A DNA stretch of 64,000 nucleotides from Symbiodinium natans (GCA_905221605.1 CAJNDS010000515.1:57004-121003); one strand, 5' to 3'; shown: positions 8,027 to 17,871, numbered from the stretch's first letter. Numbers and translations: made by a program. Notes: generated from the letters alone by a model not told the origin.

Positions 8027-9935
8027 GGCAGCAGGCCTCGAAACTCATCCGAAGAAGCGAGTTCGTAGGGCCTCGGAATTTAAGGTTTGGGGTGCGCATT
8101 TCTGAGGTGATAGTGGCCTGCTGAGCATGGACTGCACCAAGCTTGCGGCGCTCGTCCTCGTTACTGCTCAGGTAGCGAAACTAGGCATGTGTTCAGAGCG
8201 TCTTCTGCAACAATTGCTAGGGCTATGGGCGTTTGCCTTTCAATTCAGGCGTCCTATGTTTGCGCTTTTCTCTGTAGTGTACCACGTTGGCCATCCTGAG
8301 GGGTTACAAGACGCTCCATTTAGAATGCCACGCTTGCTGCAGCAGGAGTTGCTTTTAACTGCCGCTCTTGGGATGTTGGCGTCAACGGCACTTAAGACTC
8401 AAGTTTGCAGCCATATCTTTGGAACGGACGCCTCCCCCAATGGAGCTGGCTTGATATCATGCCGAGTGGGGCGTAGTGTAGCCGCGGAGTTGTTTCGAAG
8501 GGCAGATAAGAGAGGGTTTCACACCAGGTTGTTGAGTCCAATTGGGGCGTATCTTCATGCTAGTGGCCATTGTGTTGAGGAACCTGAGTTTCTGCTTAAG
8601 GAGGCACATCGCCCCAGTAGCCCTCCCCCAACACTCTGTGCACGAGCCCCCTCACTGGCAGCGCGTGCTCCGGAGTCGCTGCGTCTCCGCGCAGAGCTGG
8701 CTACGCTTTTTGAACGCTTTGTAGCCGCTTGCCTGAGGAGTTCTTCTTTCTCTATCCAGTCCTTCCGGTTAGACTTTGTGGAGCTTTACTCGGGTTCTGC
8801 GAAGTTGTCTAAAACCATGGTTGATCAGGGGTTTCAGGTAGGACCGCCGATTGAGTTTAAGGAGGGTTGGGATTTAAGCAGTTTGGATCTGTTTGAGTTC
8901 CTTGTGAGCCTCTGCAAAGCGGGAAGGATTGCTCTTTTGTGGGCCGGTCCTCCGCGCACGACATTTTCGCTGGCTCGCCGTCCGCCTTTAAGATCATCAA
9001 CAGAGCCTTGGGGTTTCAACATTTTGGACCATCAAACCCTGATAGGTAACTTCCATCTTCACCTTTGCCTCTGTTTGTTTGTGATTCAGGCGATGCAGGG
9101 CGGTGAGGCCTTTGTAGAAACGCCTTGGGGAGCATATTCTCGGAAGTTGCCCTGGTGGGTATTATTGGCAAGTCTCTTTTGTGAGATCAGGTTGGACCAG
9201 TGTAGGTTCGGTACACCGTTCCTGAAGCCCACGGGACTTTTGTGCACTTCTCGGCAATATGCTGCTTTAGGGCGGCGTTGTATGTGCAAGGGCCGACACC
9301 AGCGCCTGGAGGGCGCTATGTCCACGAAAGCAGCGGCCTACCCTCCGCAGCTCTGTGTGGAGTTTGCGCGCATTTCCGTTGAGCTTGCAAACACCCGAAT
9401 GCCTTCCGAGACGCCGGGCGACCCCTGCATGGCTGAGCGTCCACGGAAGCACGAGCATGGTCTAGGTGACCACCGGATCTCACAGAGGTTTGTAAGTCAT
9501 CTTTGGTCCACTCATTTGGCTGAAGCGCTACCTTGGAAGGTCATCCGTGCATACAGGTTCAAGCGTCCAAACCACATTAATGTTCTGGAAAGCCATGCCC
9601 ACATGACTTTAATGCGAGTTGCACCGATGGATTGTCGACTGGTGGTGTGTCAAGATTCTATGGTCACCTTAGGTGCTAATGCCAAGGGGCGTAGCTCTAG
9701 CTTGGCCCTGAATAACATTATGCGTAGATCTTTAGCCTACCAGCTAGCCAAGAACTTGTATCCAGTTGGGGTGCATTGCCCAACTTGGGCCCTGCGAGCT
9801 GATGATCCATCACGCTCCCGCGTAATTCGACCACCTCGGTCTCTTGTGCCTGCCTGGTTCTTTGCTCTTAGGCGAGGAAATCTTGCAGAAGCCCAAGATG
9901 AGTTGGACAGGGCTTCAGACACCGCCAGGTCGTTG
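8010..9935 (+). pseudogene. Pol part 3: RT thumb, RNase H and embedded DNA-methyltransferase-like domain
   Basis: From about 8013 the RT continues (AYEAAGLETHPKKRVRR), meets an in-frame TGA at 8103-8105, and is open again; the next ATG is 8127. Numbered from 8127: residues 1-60 are the RT thumb/connection. RNase H begins with FGTDASPNGAG (Asp101). Its later motifs come far downstream: INVLES (Glu488), CQDSMVTLGA (Asp510) and RADDPSRS (Asp559). Between them, at about 215-420, lies a methyltransferase-like segment with VELYSGSAKL (219-224, a motif-I-like nucleotide loop), and WAGPPRTTFSLAR (Pro275-Pro276-Arg277), which matches C5-methyltransferase motif IV except that the catalytic Cys position is Arg. 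The frame stays open to 10760, over the recombinase ORF, but similarity ends soon after the DDPSR motif. RT-RNase H-methyltransferase content is known for DIRS and PAT groups; the nested order is read here from motifs. Confidence 0.75.
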
Positions 9936-11028
9936 GGACGTTGGCTGCTGTTCGCGAGCGCTGCTCTTTTGGCTAGTAGTGGCAACTACAGGACGGTTGG
10001 TGCATGGGCCAAGACCTCCCAATGCCCCACGGAACCGTCTAGAGCTCGAGAGGGGCGCAGTGACGCAGAAAACAGCTGTCCTCAGACAAGGCCTGCTCCT
10101 GCAGTTTCAACAATGGTTGGAGGAACAGAATCCCGAGGGGATGCCTCTTGCAGAGCTGGCTGCTCAGCAGCCCATCCAGCTATCACTCCAGCTGGAGGAA
10201 TACGGCAAGCACCTCTACGAGTCAGGAGGGACAAAACGGACCTTTGCCGAAACCATCAATTGCGTAGTCCAGAGATACCCCTTCCTGCGCGCCATGATGG
10301 CAGGACCGTGGCGACTTTTGACAACTTGGGAGACACTCTGGCCTGGCAAAGTGCATCCGCCGATGCCCCTGCCATTGTTGAAAAGTTTGGTCTCGACCTC
10401 CCTGGCTTGGAACTGGCCGCGCTTCGCGGCGCTCCTCTTGATCGGCTTCTACGCCTTGTTGAGGCCCTGCGAGTTCTTGGCCCTCAAGGTGTCCGACTTC
10501 CTGACTGCTGCCGACACAGGATGCTCCGAGGCATTCTTCATAAAGCTCATGCTGGTCAAGTCGCGAACACGAGGAGCCCGCATGCAGAGTGTGCGGTTGG
10601 ATGTTCCGTTTGTGGTGCAGTATCTACAAAGACTCTTTGCAGTAATGGAGCCATCAGAAAAGATTTGGTGCTTCTCCACTTCCCTTTTCCGCACCAGTTT
10701 GCAGAAGATTCTCCGCGAAGTCGTAAGGCAAGACTCTCTAGTCGTTCCAAGCTCTCTTAGGCCGGGGGGGGCAACGTTTTGGTTTAGGATGTGGAATGAG
10801 GATGTACCTAGACTTCAATGGAGAGGACGCTGGCTACATTTTAAAACGTTGGTGCACTACATTCAGGAATTGGGATGCATCAATGTGATGGAAGCTGTAG
10901 CACCGGCATGTCGTACAAAAGTATATGCCTTGGCGAACCTATGCGAGGCGGCTTGCACGGAGTACAGGATGGAGGCAGACCTGTCTTCTCAGGTCCATAG
11001 GCTGCTTTGCGCCTGTTCTGCGCCTTAA
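9898..11028 (+). CDS. Tyrosine recombinase (integrase) of the retrotransposon
   Basis: The ORF gives 376 residues from ATG 9898 to the stop at 11026-11028. The frame is open slightly further upstream (from 9844) without an ATG. An N-terminal helical region (LLLQFQQWLEEQ onward) fits the core-binding domain. The catalytic domain shows Arg189 in FYALLRPCEFLAL (box I), Arg288 in SSLRPGGAT (box II, with Ser where His is usual), Trp312 in GRWLHFKTL and Tyr321 in LVHYIQELG. The R-(S)xxR-W-Y set is that of DIRS-order recombinases, where Trp commonly replaces the second His. It would integrate the circular DNA intermediate by strand exchange at a short shared core. It overlaps the end of pol by at least a few dozen codons in another frame, as in DIRS-order elements, and ends 85 bp before repeat B1. 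Uninterrupted and apparently intact. Confidence 0.86.
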   Translation: MSWTGLQTPPGRWDVGCCSRALLFWLVVATTGRLVHGPRPPNAPRNRLELERGAVTQKTAVLRQGLLLQFQQWLEEQNPEGMPLAELAAQQPIQLSLQLEEYGKHLYESGGTKRTFAETINCVVQRYPFLRAMMAGPWRLLTTWETLWPGKVHPPMPLPLLKSLVSTSLAWNWPRFAALLLIGFYALLRPCEFLALKVSDFLTAADTGCSEAFFIKLMLVKSRTRGARMQSVRLDVPFVVQYLQRLFAVMEPSEKIWCFSTSLFRTSLQKILREVVRQDSLVVPSSLRPGGATFWFRMWNEDVPRLQWRGRWLHFKTLVHYIQELGCINVMEAVAPACRTKVYALANLCEAACTEYRMEADLSSQVHRLLCACSAP

Positions 11029-11113
11029 ACTTTTCCGCAGTTGCACGGTTGTATACCCTTTCCTTGAATCTACTCAGCGGGCCCGCCCGCCCTCCCGAAG
11101 TGTGTGTTTGGGT

Positions 11114-11237
11114 ACAGGGCATAGCGCAAAGCTTTGCGTTGTGTCTTGCTAAAGCTGTGTGTGACTGTGGAATTCACTTTGTGCAGAGCACGCGAGAAAA
11201 GAGAGGGCCGCAGATGGTACGATGAGGCAAGCATGTT
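11114..11237 (+). repeat. Split direct repeat B1
   Basis: One hundred and twenty-four bases identical to 11309-11432, starting ACAGGGCATAGCGCAAAG and ending AAGCATGTT. Its last eight bases are also the first eight of A2. Confidence 0.95.
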
Positions 11238-11289
11238 AAGCCATGCTTTCTGAAAGAGTGAATCTGCCGCCCTCAGTTCTTCAGCTCGA
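11230..11289 (+). repeat. Split direct repeat A2
   Basis: Identical to A1 (4461-4520). It is followed by a 19-bp pyrimidine-rich linker (CCTCCTCCGCCCCTCCTCC) before B2. The 8-bp overlap with B1 recreates the junction expected when the two outer ends of the element are joined in a circle. Confidence 0.95.
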
Positions 11290-11308
11290 CCTCCTCCGCC
11301 CCTCCTCC

Positions 11309-11432
11309 ACAGGGCATAGCGCAAAGCTTTGCGTTGTGTCTTGCTAAAGCTGTGTGTGACTGTGGAATTCACTTTGTGCAGAGCACGCGAGAAAAGAGAG
11401 GGCCGCAGATGGTACGATGAGGCAAGCATGTT
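11309..11432 (+). repeat. Split direct repeat B2 (right end of retrotransposon)
   Basis: Identical over 124 bp to B1. Identity ends after AGCATGTT at 11432, where flanking DNA (TATGGGACGC) begins; the right end of the element is placed here. Confidence 0.95.
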
Positions 11433-11835
11433 TATGGGACGCGTGAGGTCCGTCTTGCGCGGCCTGAGCCGCGACCAGTTCCCCGTGTTTGGAACTCGAT
11501 CGTTGATGGACACACTTGGCTAAGCAAAACATTTCCTCCGTTGAGGTGCAGCCACAGGCGTGCGTCCGGCCAGCCCAAAGCTCACCGCCAGATGCGTGCG
11601 TCCTCTCAGCCCAAAGCTCACCTGTCCACAACGACCGGTGAGGCTTTGTGTCCGAGACCACCACCGTATGCACCACCTGCCATGGACTTAGACAGCGGTG
11701 TGTATTTTCAGATAAACAAACATGAAATGCGTTAAACGACGCATGCCTTGCTCAGGCTCTCTTGCTCTTGAAAAGGAAGCTGCAGGCGTATCCGTCCACC
11801 GACCACAATGTGACTCGGCTTCTTAGATACACCAC
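11433..11835. other. Right flank of retrotransposon; 36-bp tandem duplication
   Basis: No gene recognised. GTGCGTCC followed by AGCCCAAAGCTCACC occurs twice about 36 bp apart (about 11560-11622). The remainder is single-copy in this window. Confidence 0.5.
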
Positions 11836-13345
11836 TCAGAATTCAGAAAAATAGTAGCTCGTGAGGTCCAGAGAAAGCAAAGCAGAACCGAGTATGCGGA
11901 GGCCTTCAAACTCGACTCTGTTCTGCGTAAACAAGACAAAAAAAGAAAACTGACCAAGCATCGACTTTTGGCAGGACACGCAGCCGTACGAGGTGGAAGG
12001 CAACTCAGATGTCGTGACCTCGGATTCAGCTGCAGTCATATCCGTCCACAGACTACAATGTGGATAGGCTTGTCAGATACTAATCAGAATTCTGAAGAAT
12101 AGTGGTGCTTCAGGACGAGAGGAACAGTTTCGAGGATGCCGAGGCCCCAAACAACAACAAAAGAAACCTGGTTAAGCGTTGACCCCTGTCAGGGACCACC
12201 TGACTTCGAGCTGGAAAGCGACTCAGAAGTCGTGACCTCGGATTCAGAAAATGAAGCTCCAGTTGCAGTCGTAGTGTGCCTGAATTCAGAAAAATAGTAG
12301 TGCTGCAGGACGAGGGAAACACTCTGGAGGATGCCAAGGCCTCAAACAACAACGAAAGAAAATTGGTCAAGCATCGACTTTTGGCAGGACACACAGCCGT
12401 ACGAGGCTGAAAACGACTCAGAAGTCATGACCTCGGATTCAGCTGCAGTCATATCCGTCTACAGGCTACAATGTGCATCGGCTTGTCAGATACACTAATC
12501 AGAATTCTGAAGAATAGTGGCGCTTCAGGACGAGATGAACAGTTTCGAGGATGCCGAGGCCCCAAACAACAACAAAAGAAATCTGGTTAAGCGTTGACCC
12601 TTGTCAGGGACCACCTGACTTCGAACCGGAAAGCAACTCAGAAGTCGTGACCTCAGATTTAGAAAATGAAGTTGCAGTTGCAGTCGTAGTGTGCCTGAAT
12701 TCTGAAAGATAGTAGCGCTGCAGGACGAGGGAAACACTCTGGAGGATGCCAAGGCCTCAAACAACAACGAAAGAAAATTGGTCAAGCATCGACTTGTGGC
12801 AGGACACGCAGCCGTACGAGGAGGAAAACGACTCAGAAGTCGTGACCTCGGATTCAGCTGCAGTCATATCCGTCCACAGACTACAATGTGGATAGGCTTG
12901 TCAGATACTAATCAGAATTCTGAAGAATAGTGGTGCTTCAGGACGAGAGGAACAGTTTCGAGGATGCCGAGGCCCCAAACAACAACAAAAGAAACCTGGT
13001 TAAGCGTTGACCCCTGTCAGGGACCACCTGACTTCGAGCTGGAAAGCAACTCAGAAGTCGTGATCTCGGATTCTGAAAACGAAGCTCCAGTTGCAGTCGT
13101 AGTGTGCCTGAATTCAGAAAAATAGTAGTGCTGCAGGACGAGGGAAACACTCTGGAGGATGCCAGGGCCTCAAACAACAAAAAACAAAAACTAGTGAAGC
13201 ATTGACCCTTGTCAGGGACCAGCTGACTACGAGGCGGAAAACGACTCAGAAGTCGTGACCTCGGATTCAGCTGCAGTCATATCCGTCTACCGGCTACAAT
13301 GTGCATCGGCTTGTCAGATACACTAATCAGAACTCAGAAAAGTAG
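11836..13345. repeat. 413-bp satellite with dimeric internal structure
   Basis: CGGATTCAGCTGCAGTCAT occurs at 12021, 12433, 12849 and 13262 (spacing 412, 416, 413 bp). This gives three full units, a partial fourth and a diverged lead-in. Each unit consists of two related halves of about 205 bp, which share AGTCGTGACCTCGGATTCAG, CAGGACGAG and GAGGATGCC-AGGCC. Minus-strand frames of 80-94 residues recur once per unit and carry the same peptide, as expected of a satellite rather than a gene family. Confidence 0.93.
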
Positions 13346-13675
13346 TAGTCCTATGCAAACTCTGTCAGGACGGCTCTGCTGCTGCTGGCGGAATAGTTGC
13401 GGCCGGAGACTCGAAATGAGTTTTCTGAGCGAGAAAGTCTTGCGTTCAAAGCTTATGCGCAAAGGTGCCCAACAAAACACCAGTCAACTTGTTCTGGCTG
13501 CGAGGGACCGCTGGAGCATATGGCATAAGCTGTCTCGCATAGCGCCCTGAACTCATCATTGACAGGAGGATGCGGCGAGTGCTCCAGGAGTCACCATGGA
13601 GGCTCATTTTTTTAATGGTGTCTTGTGGAGTACGATGCTGCTCGAGTTGAATGCGTTGACCCATAAGTCTCCTTG
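13346..13675. other. No recognised feature
   Basis: Single-copy sequence between the satellite and the first telomere-type repeats. Short open frames on both strands have no recognisable domain. Confidence 0.4.
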
Positions 13676-14877
13676 ACCCTAAACCCTAAACCCGAAGCGC
13701 AAGCTCCCTCGTTAGCAAACTAGGCGAAACAGAGAGTATCACCTGCGCTGCCGGCGCTCGGAGAAGTGCCGCGGCTGTGTGAGGTTTAGGGTTTAGGGTT
13801 TCGGGTTTAGGGCTAGGGTTTCGGATTTAGGGGTTTAAGGATTAAGGGTTTATGGTGTAGAGCTGAGGATTTAGGGGTTGAATTACGGCCGAGGGGTTTC
13901 CAGCTCCAGCCTTAGAGTTTCAGCTTGACAAAGCACAAGCTAAGTAAAGCCCTAAACCCTAAACCCTAAAACCTAAACCCTAAATGACTAGTGCGGAGTA
14001 TCAAGGGACCCTGGGTTGCATACCGACCCTTAAACCCCTTAAGGCTCTATGAAACAAATACTAAACGCTAAGCCCTACCTCAAGAAGGCCCGAAGATCCA
14101 AATCACCTCACCCAGGTGATGTGATGAGGGGGCTGGAAACACCTTGATGCGGCCAGCGCAAAAATGTTTGAGAAGCTCTTCTTTGGCTTGCTTCTCAATA
14201 TATGAAGGGTATAGGGTTTATGGTTTAGAGTTTAGGGTTTAGGGTTCCTGCAGTCATTTGATCTGAGATCTTTGGTTCTTATGTCCACCATGACGCCACC
14301 TTACGGGATTCAGATCTCCAGTGAGGATGCCCTACCGGAGCACGCCTTGGCTGAGGAAACTTATTTCCTTGACGGCATTGTCTACGCGCATTTGCTTTAC
14401 TGTCTGCTATAGGTTCTACTCTGAACCTTAAAACCTAAACCATAGAATAAAGATTAGGGTGATGAGCCTATGTTTCCTTTAGGCTAAAAGCGGCTGTGCT
14501 CACCGCGCTGCGTGGCTAGAGTCTAAGGCTAGAGTAGGTTTAGGGTGGACTTCAAACAAGGAGAGCCTCAGTCTAGGCTCTAATCCTTGGGTTTTGTGTT
14601 GTAGAGAATACCCGAAGGCTCGTAGGTAGCAGCTATTCTGAAAATATTTATATTAGGTAGTTTAAAGAGAAAAGAAAAACTCTATGCTAAATAAACCCTA
14701 AAGGTTCCGGGCTCAGATATGGATAGGCTCTTGTCAGTCAAGGCTTGTTCACCAAACCTCAACCCACCCCCCCCCCCCCCACCCCTCCGCCCCGAGGAGA
14801 GGCATCCGACGACGACGAAGAGAGCACAGTATTCGCAAGCCCCCGGAGACCCCAAAGTGCAAGACCTGACGCTAAAT

Positions 14878-15264
14878 GGGTATGTCTCACCAGCCGGCCC
14901 TGGTTGCGTTTGAGAAACCCTAAACCCTAAACCCTAAACCCTAAACGTTCTCTACGCATGCTTTGAGATTGTGGGGGCCCCACGTGTGTTGAAAGGTCAG
15001 AGGGAGATTTGAGCATGGGGCTGACATCCTCCGGCCCCCAAAAACAAAAGGACGCGGCATCCCCGAACCTCATCCCCGAAATCGCCTTGGAGGGTTTAGG
15101 GCTTAGGGTTTAGGGTTTAGGGTTTAGGGTTTAGGGTTTAGGGTTTAGGGTTTAGGGTTTAGGGTTTGGGGAGGATTCGGGGCGTATTCCCTGGACCCTC
15201 AACCCCCCTTAAGCCCGGCAACTTCTACGAGCGTCTAAGTACGGCCGGCTTTGAGACATACCCA
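14878..15264. repeat. Short inverted repeat flanking a telomere-array region
   Basis: GGGTATGTCTCACCAGCCGGCC at about 14878-14899 is matched in inverted orientation by GGCCGGCTTTGAGACATACCC at about 15243-15264, with three mismatched central bases. Arrays at 14915-14946 (CCCTAAA) and 15092-15170 (TTTAGGG) lie between the arms. Confidence 0.55.
15092..15170 (+). repeat. (TTTAGGG)n array
   Basis: About 11 units, the second reading GCTTAGG and the last ending TTTGGGG. Confidence 0.95.
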
Positions 15265-16279
15265 CCGGCCCCTTTCAGCTGTGGAACATAGCTTGATGGA
15301 GACCCTTCGACCTCTCGCAGGCTACACGCCCCTGATGTGAGCTCTACATTCTGAACCCCTAAGCGAAACTCTTCCACCCCACATACACCCCAAACCCTCC
15401 ACTCCCTAAGCTAAACTCTGCCCCTTAAGCCTCCACTCCTACACCCTGAGCTCGAAAAGAACAGTACAAAACAGCAGTTTTCCATGCCCTGCACCACAAA
15501 CTCCAGAGGCTGAGGTTGAGATGTGAAGGCGTATGATCTTATGGGCTCGTGATTGAGGCTTGGATTCTGGGTGACTTCAAAATGGCCCCTGACCCCCCCC
15601 CCCCCACTTCCCCTCCAGGCGTAAACGCTAAACCCTAAACCCTAAACCCTGCAACTCCTGTCCCGAAACTCCAGGAGAAGACTTTTTGAGGCCGAGGCAG
15701 AACACAGCGAGGCAGCTGACCTTACGGGAGGCAAACTCAAGAACACCTGAACAACCCAAGCACGCCTCTTTCCTGCTGCCCTGAACCCTAAACCCTAACC
15801 CCTAAATCCTAAACCCTAAACCCTAAACCCTACTACCCCTAAAACCTGAACCCTGAACCCTAAACCTTAAACCTTAAAACCCCTAAACCCTACTCCCCTT
15901 TGCTGGCGTGAGGGTCTCTTTTCCATCAAGAGACAAAACAGATGCAGCTCGTCGAATGACGTGGGCGCTTCGGCCATGGGGTTTACTGGACCTTAGGGCT
16001 TAGGGCTTAGGGTTTAGGGTTTAGGGTTTAGGGTTTAGGGTTTGGGGTGTATGTTTGTGCTTGCTCGGTTGAGGGGGTGGAAGGGCTTGCAAACGTTTAA
16101 GGCAGCATTGTTTGCTGGGGGGAACCATGCATCTACACATCTCCAGCAAGACAACTTTGAGGGCATTGGGTGATGTAGGTTTTTCATGGTGTTGAGGATT
16201 GAAACGGTGAAGCTCTGCAGCGGCCCGCAGCCCTGAACACTGAACCCAAAGCCCTTAGAACCCCCAAAACCCAACTAGG

Positions 16280-16340
16280 CCCTAAACCCTAAACCCTAAA
16301 CCCTAAACCCTAAACCCTAAACCCTAAACCCTAAACCCTA
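16280..16340 (-). repeat. (CCCTAAA)n array
   Basis: Near-perfect C-rich units on the top strand, followed by a palindromic element at 16431. Confidence 0.93.
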
Positions 16341-16430
16341 CAAACCTGGAACTTCGGTGAACCCCTGCGCCTGCTCACGGAAAAGGCATCAGCTGTGCTG
16401 CTCATGTCCCGCTGCTCCCGAGAGGCTTGT

Positions 16431-16536
16431 AACATAGGGGCCATAATGATTAGAAAAAGGTTTTGGGGCGTTCCTGTAGTATAGCAAAAAGGAACCATAA
16501 GGGAATACTATTAGTAAACATTCCGACCCCTGTATG
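16431..16536. mobile_element. Palindromic MITE-like element, array-free copy
   Basis: It begins ACATAGGGGCCATAATG and ends CATTCCGACCCCTGTATG, which are imperfect inverted termini. A related copy in the opposite orientation at about 17697-17871 contains a telomere-type array in its middle. No coding capacity. Confidence 0.6.
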
Positions 16537-16764
16537 AACTCATTCCGCGCGGAGGCGTGTGGATTTTAGGATTTTAGGGTTTTAGGAGTTTGGGAGTTTA
16601 GGGTTTAGGGTTTGAGGGAAGCTCAGTTCATGTTTCGGCAGCTTCTGTTAGTTCTCAAGTGGAGGTATGAATAGTATACATATCAAGTTTAAGAACGGCG
16701 TTTAGGGTTCAGGATCAAACTTTGTGGCTTGGGATTGTTTAGCCTAGACCAATAACGGTTTGAA

Positions 16765-17460
16765 ATTGATGCCTGAAGAAATACATTCAGTACCATCTTT
16801 CATGTTTTGCGAAGTTTCTTCAGTGACTAGGGAAAGCGCAAGGTTTTAGGAAAAGGGTGTCAGCCTGCACCTTCAACGAATTGGGTTTACAGGGGTCGGG
16901 CTTAAGCCCGAAACATGAATAGCCCACTCGAAAGTGGTGCTTGAGGAAGTACATTCAGTACAATCGTTCATGTTCAGCGAGGTTTCTTTAGTGACTTTAG
17001 TGTCTGGGAAAGCGTCAGGTTTGAATAGGGTGTCAGTCTATACCTTCAACGAATTGGGTTTACAGGAATAGGGCTTAAGCCTCAACATCAAGGCGACACC
17101 CTGGCTACACTGCTCAGGCATCCCAAGCACACATATTTCTAAGCATAATTCGTCAACCGTATGGGAATAGGGCTTACGGTTTATAGGGTCGGGGCTTTAG
17201 CGAAATGTCTTTTGTGCCGGGGGAAATGCAAGGTTATGGAAGCTTGCTTACGCTTCAACATTAAGGGCGCATTTGTGTTTCTAAACACTCTATTTGGCAA
17301 AGAGTATGGGGAATAGGATCTGGGCTTTAGCGAATTTCTTCACTGGCGAGGGAAATGCAAGGTTTTGGAATAGGTCAAATTAAACTTGAACCTTTGAATA
17401 TAGGGTTTTCAGGAAAGCCTAAATTCTAAGGGTGCACCCTTTGCACCCGAAACACTGATA
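16765..17460. repeat. Diverged tandem repeat of about 165 bp
   Basis: Two clear copies (about 16768-16920 and 16935-17085) share TACATTCAGTAC, TTCATGTT, GTTTCTT-AGTGACT and CCTTCAACGAATTGGGTTTA. Two more decayed copies near 17190-17280 and 17320-17440 keep the GGGAAATGCAAGGTT block. There is no gene-like frame. Confidence 0.75.
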
Positions 17461-17696
17461 TTCCCAAGCATCATTCGTTCGCAAGTATGAGGGGAGGGAG
17501 TCTAGGACTATTTTTTGCACGAAGAGTTAGCGTTTGGGGAAACTCTGTCAAGTTAAGTGGAACTCTTGCTGGTTTCCTAAACCCTAAACCCTAAACCCTA
17601 AACCCTAAACTTTCTCACCCATCGTTATTCGTATGTGGTCTTCCGCGACAAGGGCCCAACATCCAAGATACCCCTCCGCACCAGGAACTTGGTATA

Positions 17697-17871
17697 ATAT
17701 AGGGGTCGGAATAGTTACTAGTAATCTTTGTGAAGATACTATAATATCGGGTTTAGGGTTTAGGGTTTAGGGTTTATAGGGTTTAGGGATTAGGGTTTAG
17801 GGTTTAGCGTTTAGGGTTTAGGGTTTAGGGTAACCCCCAAATCCTATTGTAATTGTTCAGGCCCCTATGTT
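17697..17871. mobile_element. Palindromic MITE-like element carrying an internal TTTAGGG array
   Basis: The left end ATAGGGGTCGGAATAGTTACTAG and the right end TTCAGGCCCCTATGTTG match, in order, the reverse complement of the element at 16431-16536. The centre (about 17750-17830) is a TTTAGGG array that the other copy lacks. Confidence 0.55.

Larger units (their letters stand above)
4461..11432 (+). mobile_element. Tyrosine-recombinase retrotransposon with split direct repeats (DIRS order, PAT/Ngaro-like layout)
   Basis: Seen: a 60-bp sequence at 4461-4520 (A1) recurs unchanged at 11230-11289 (A2). A 124-bp sequence at 11114-11237 (B1) recurs unchanged at 11309-11432 (B2). This gives the order A1-ORFs-B1-A2-B2. 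Between them lie gag-like, RT, RNase H and tyrosine-recombinase coding regions, all on the plus strand. Known: split direct repeats of this form and a YR integrase mark PAT-, Kangaroo- and Ngaro-type elements of the DIRS order. These replicate through a circular DNA and leave no target-site duplication. The octamer AGCATGTT at 4461-4468, 11230-11237 and 11425-11432 fits the recombination core, so the ends are set at 4461 and 11432. Inferred: insertion is recent because both repeat pairs are identical, although pol is interrupted. A methyltransferase-like segment in pol argues for the PAT/DIRS side over Ngaro. Confidence 0.88.

Noticed and set aside
12110-13180. Three similar minus-strand ORFs of 80-94 residues resembling a small gene family
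   Set aside because: They recur once per 413-bp satellite unit at the same place; identity follows the DNA repeat and no domain is present.
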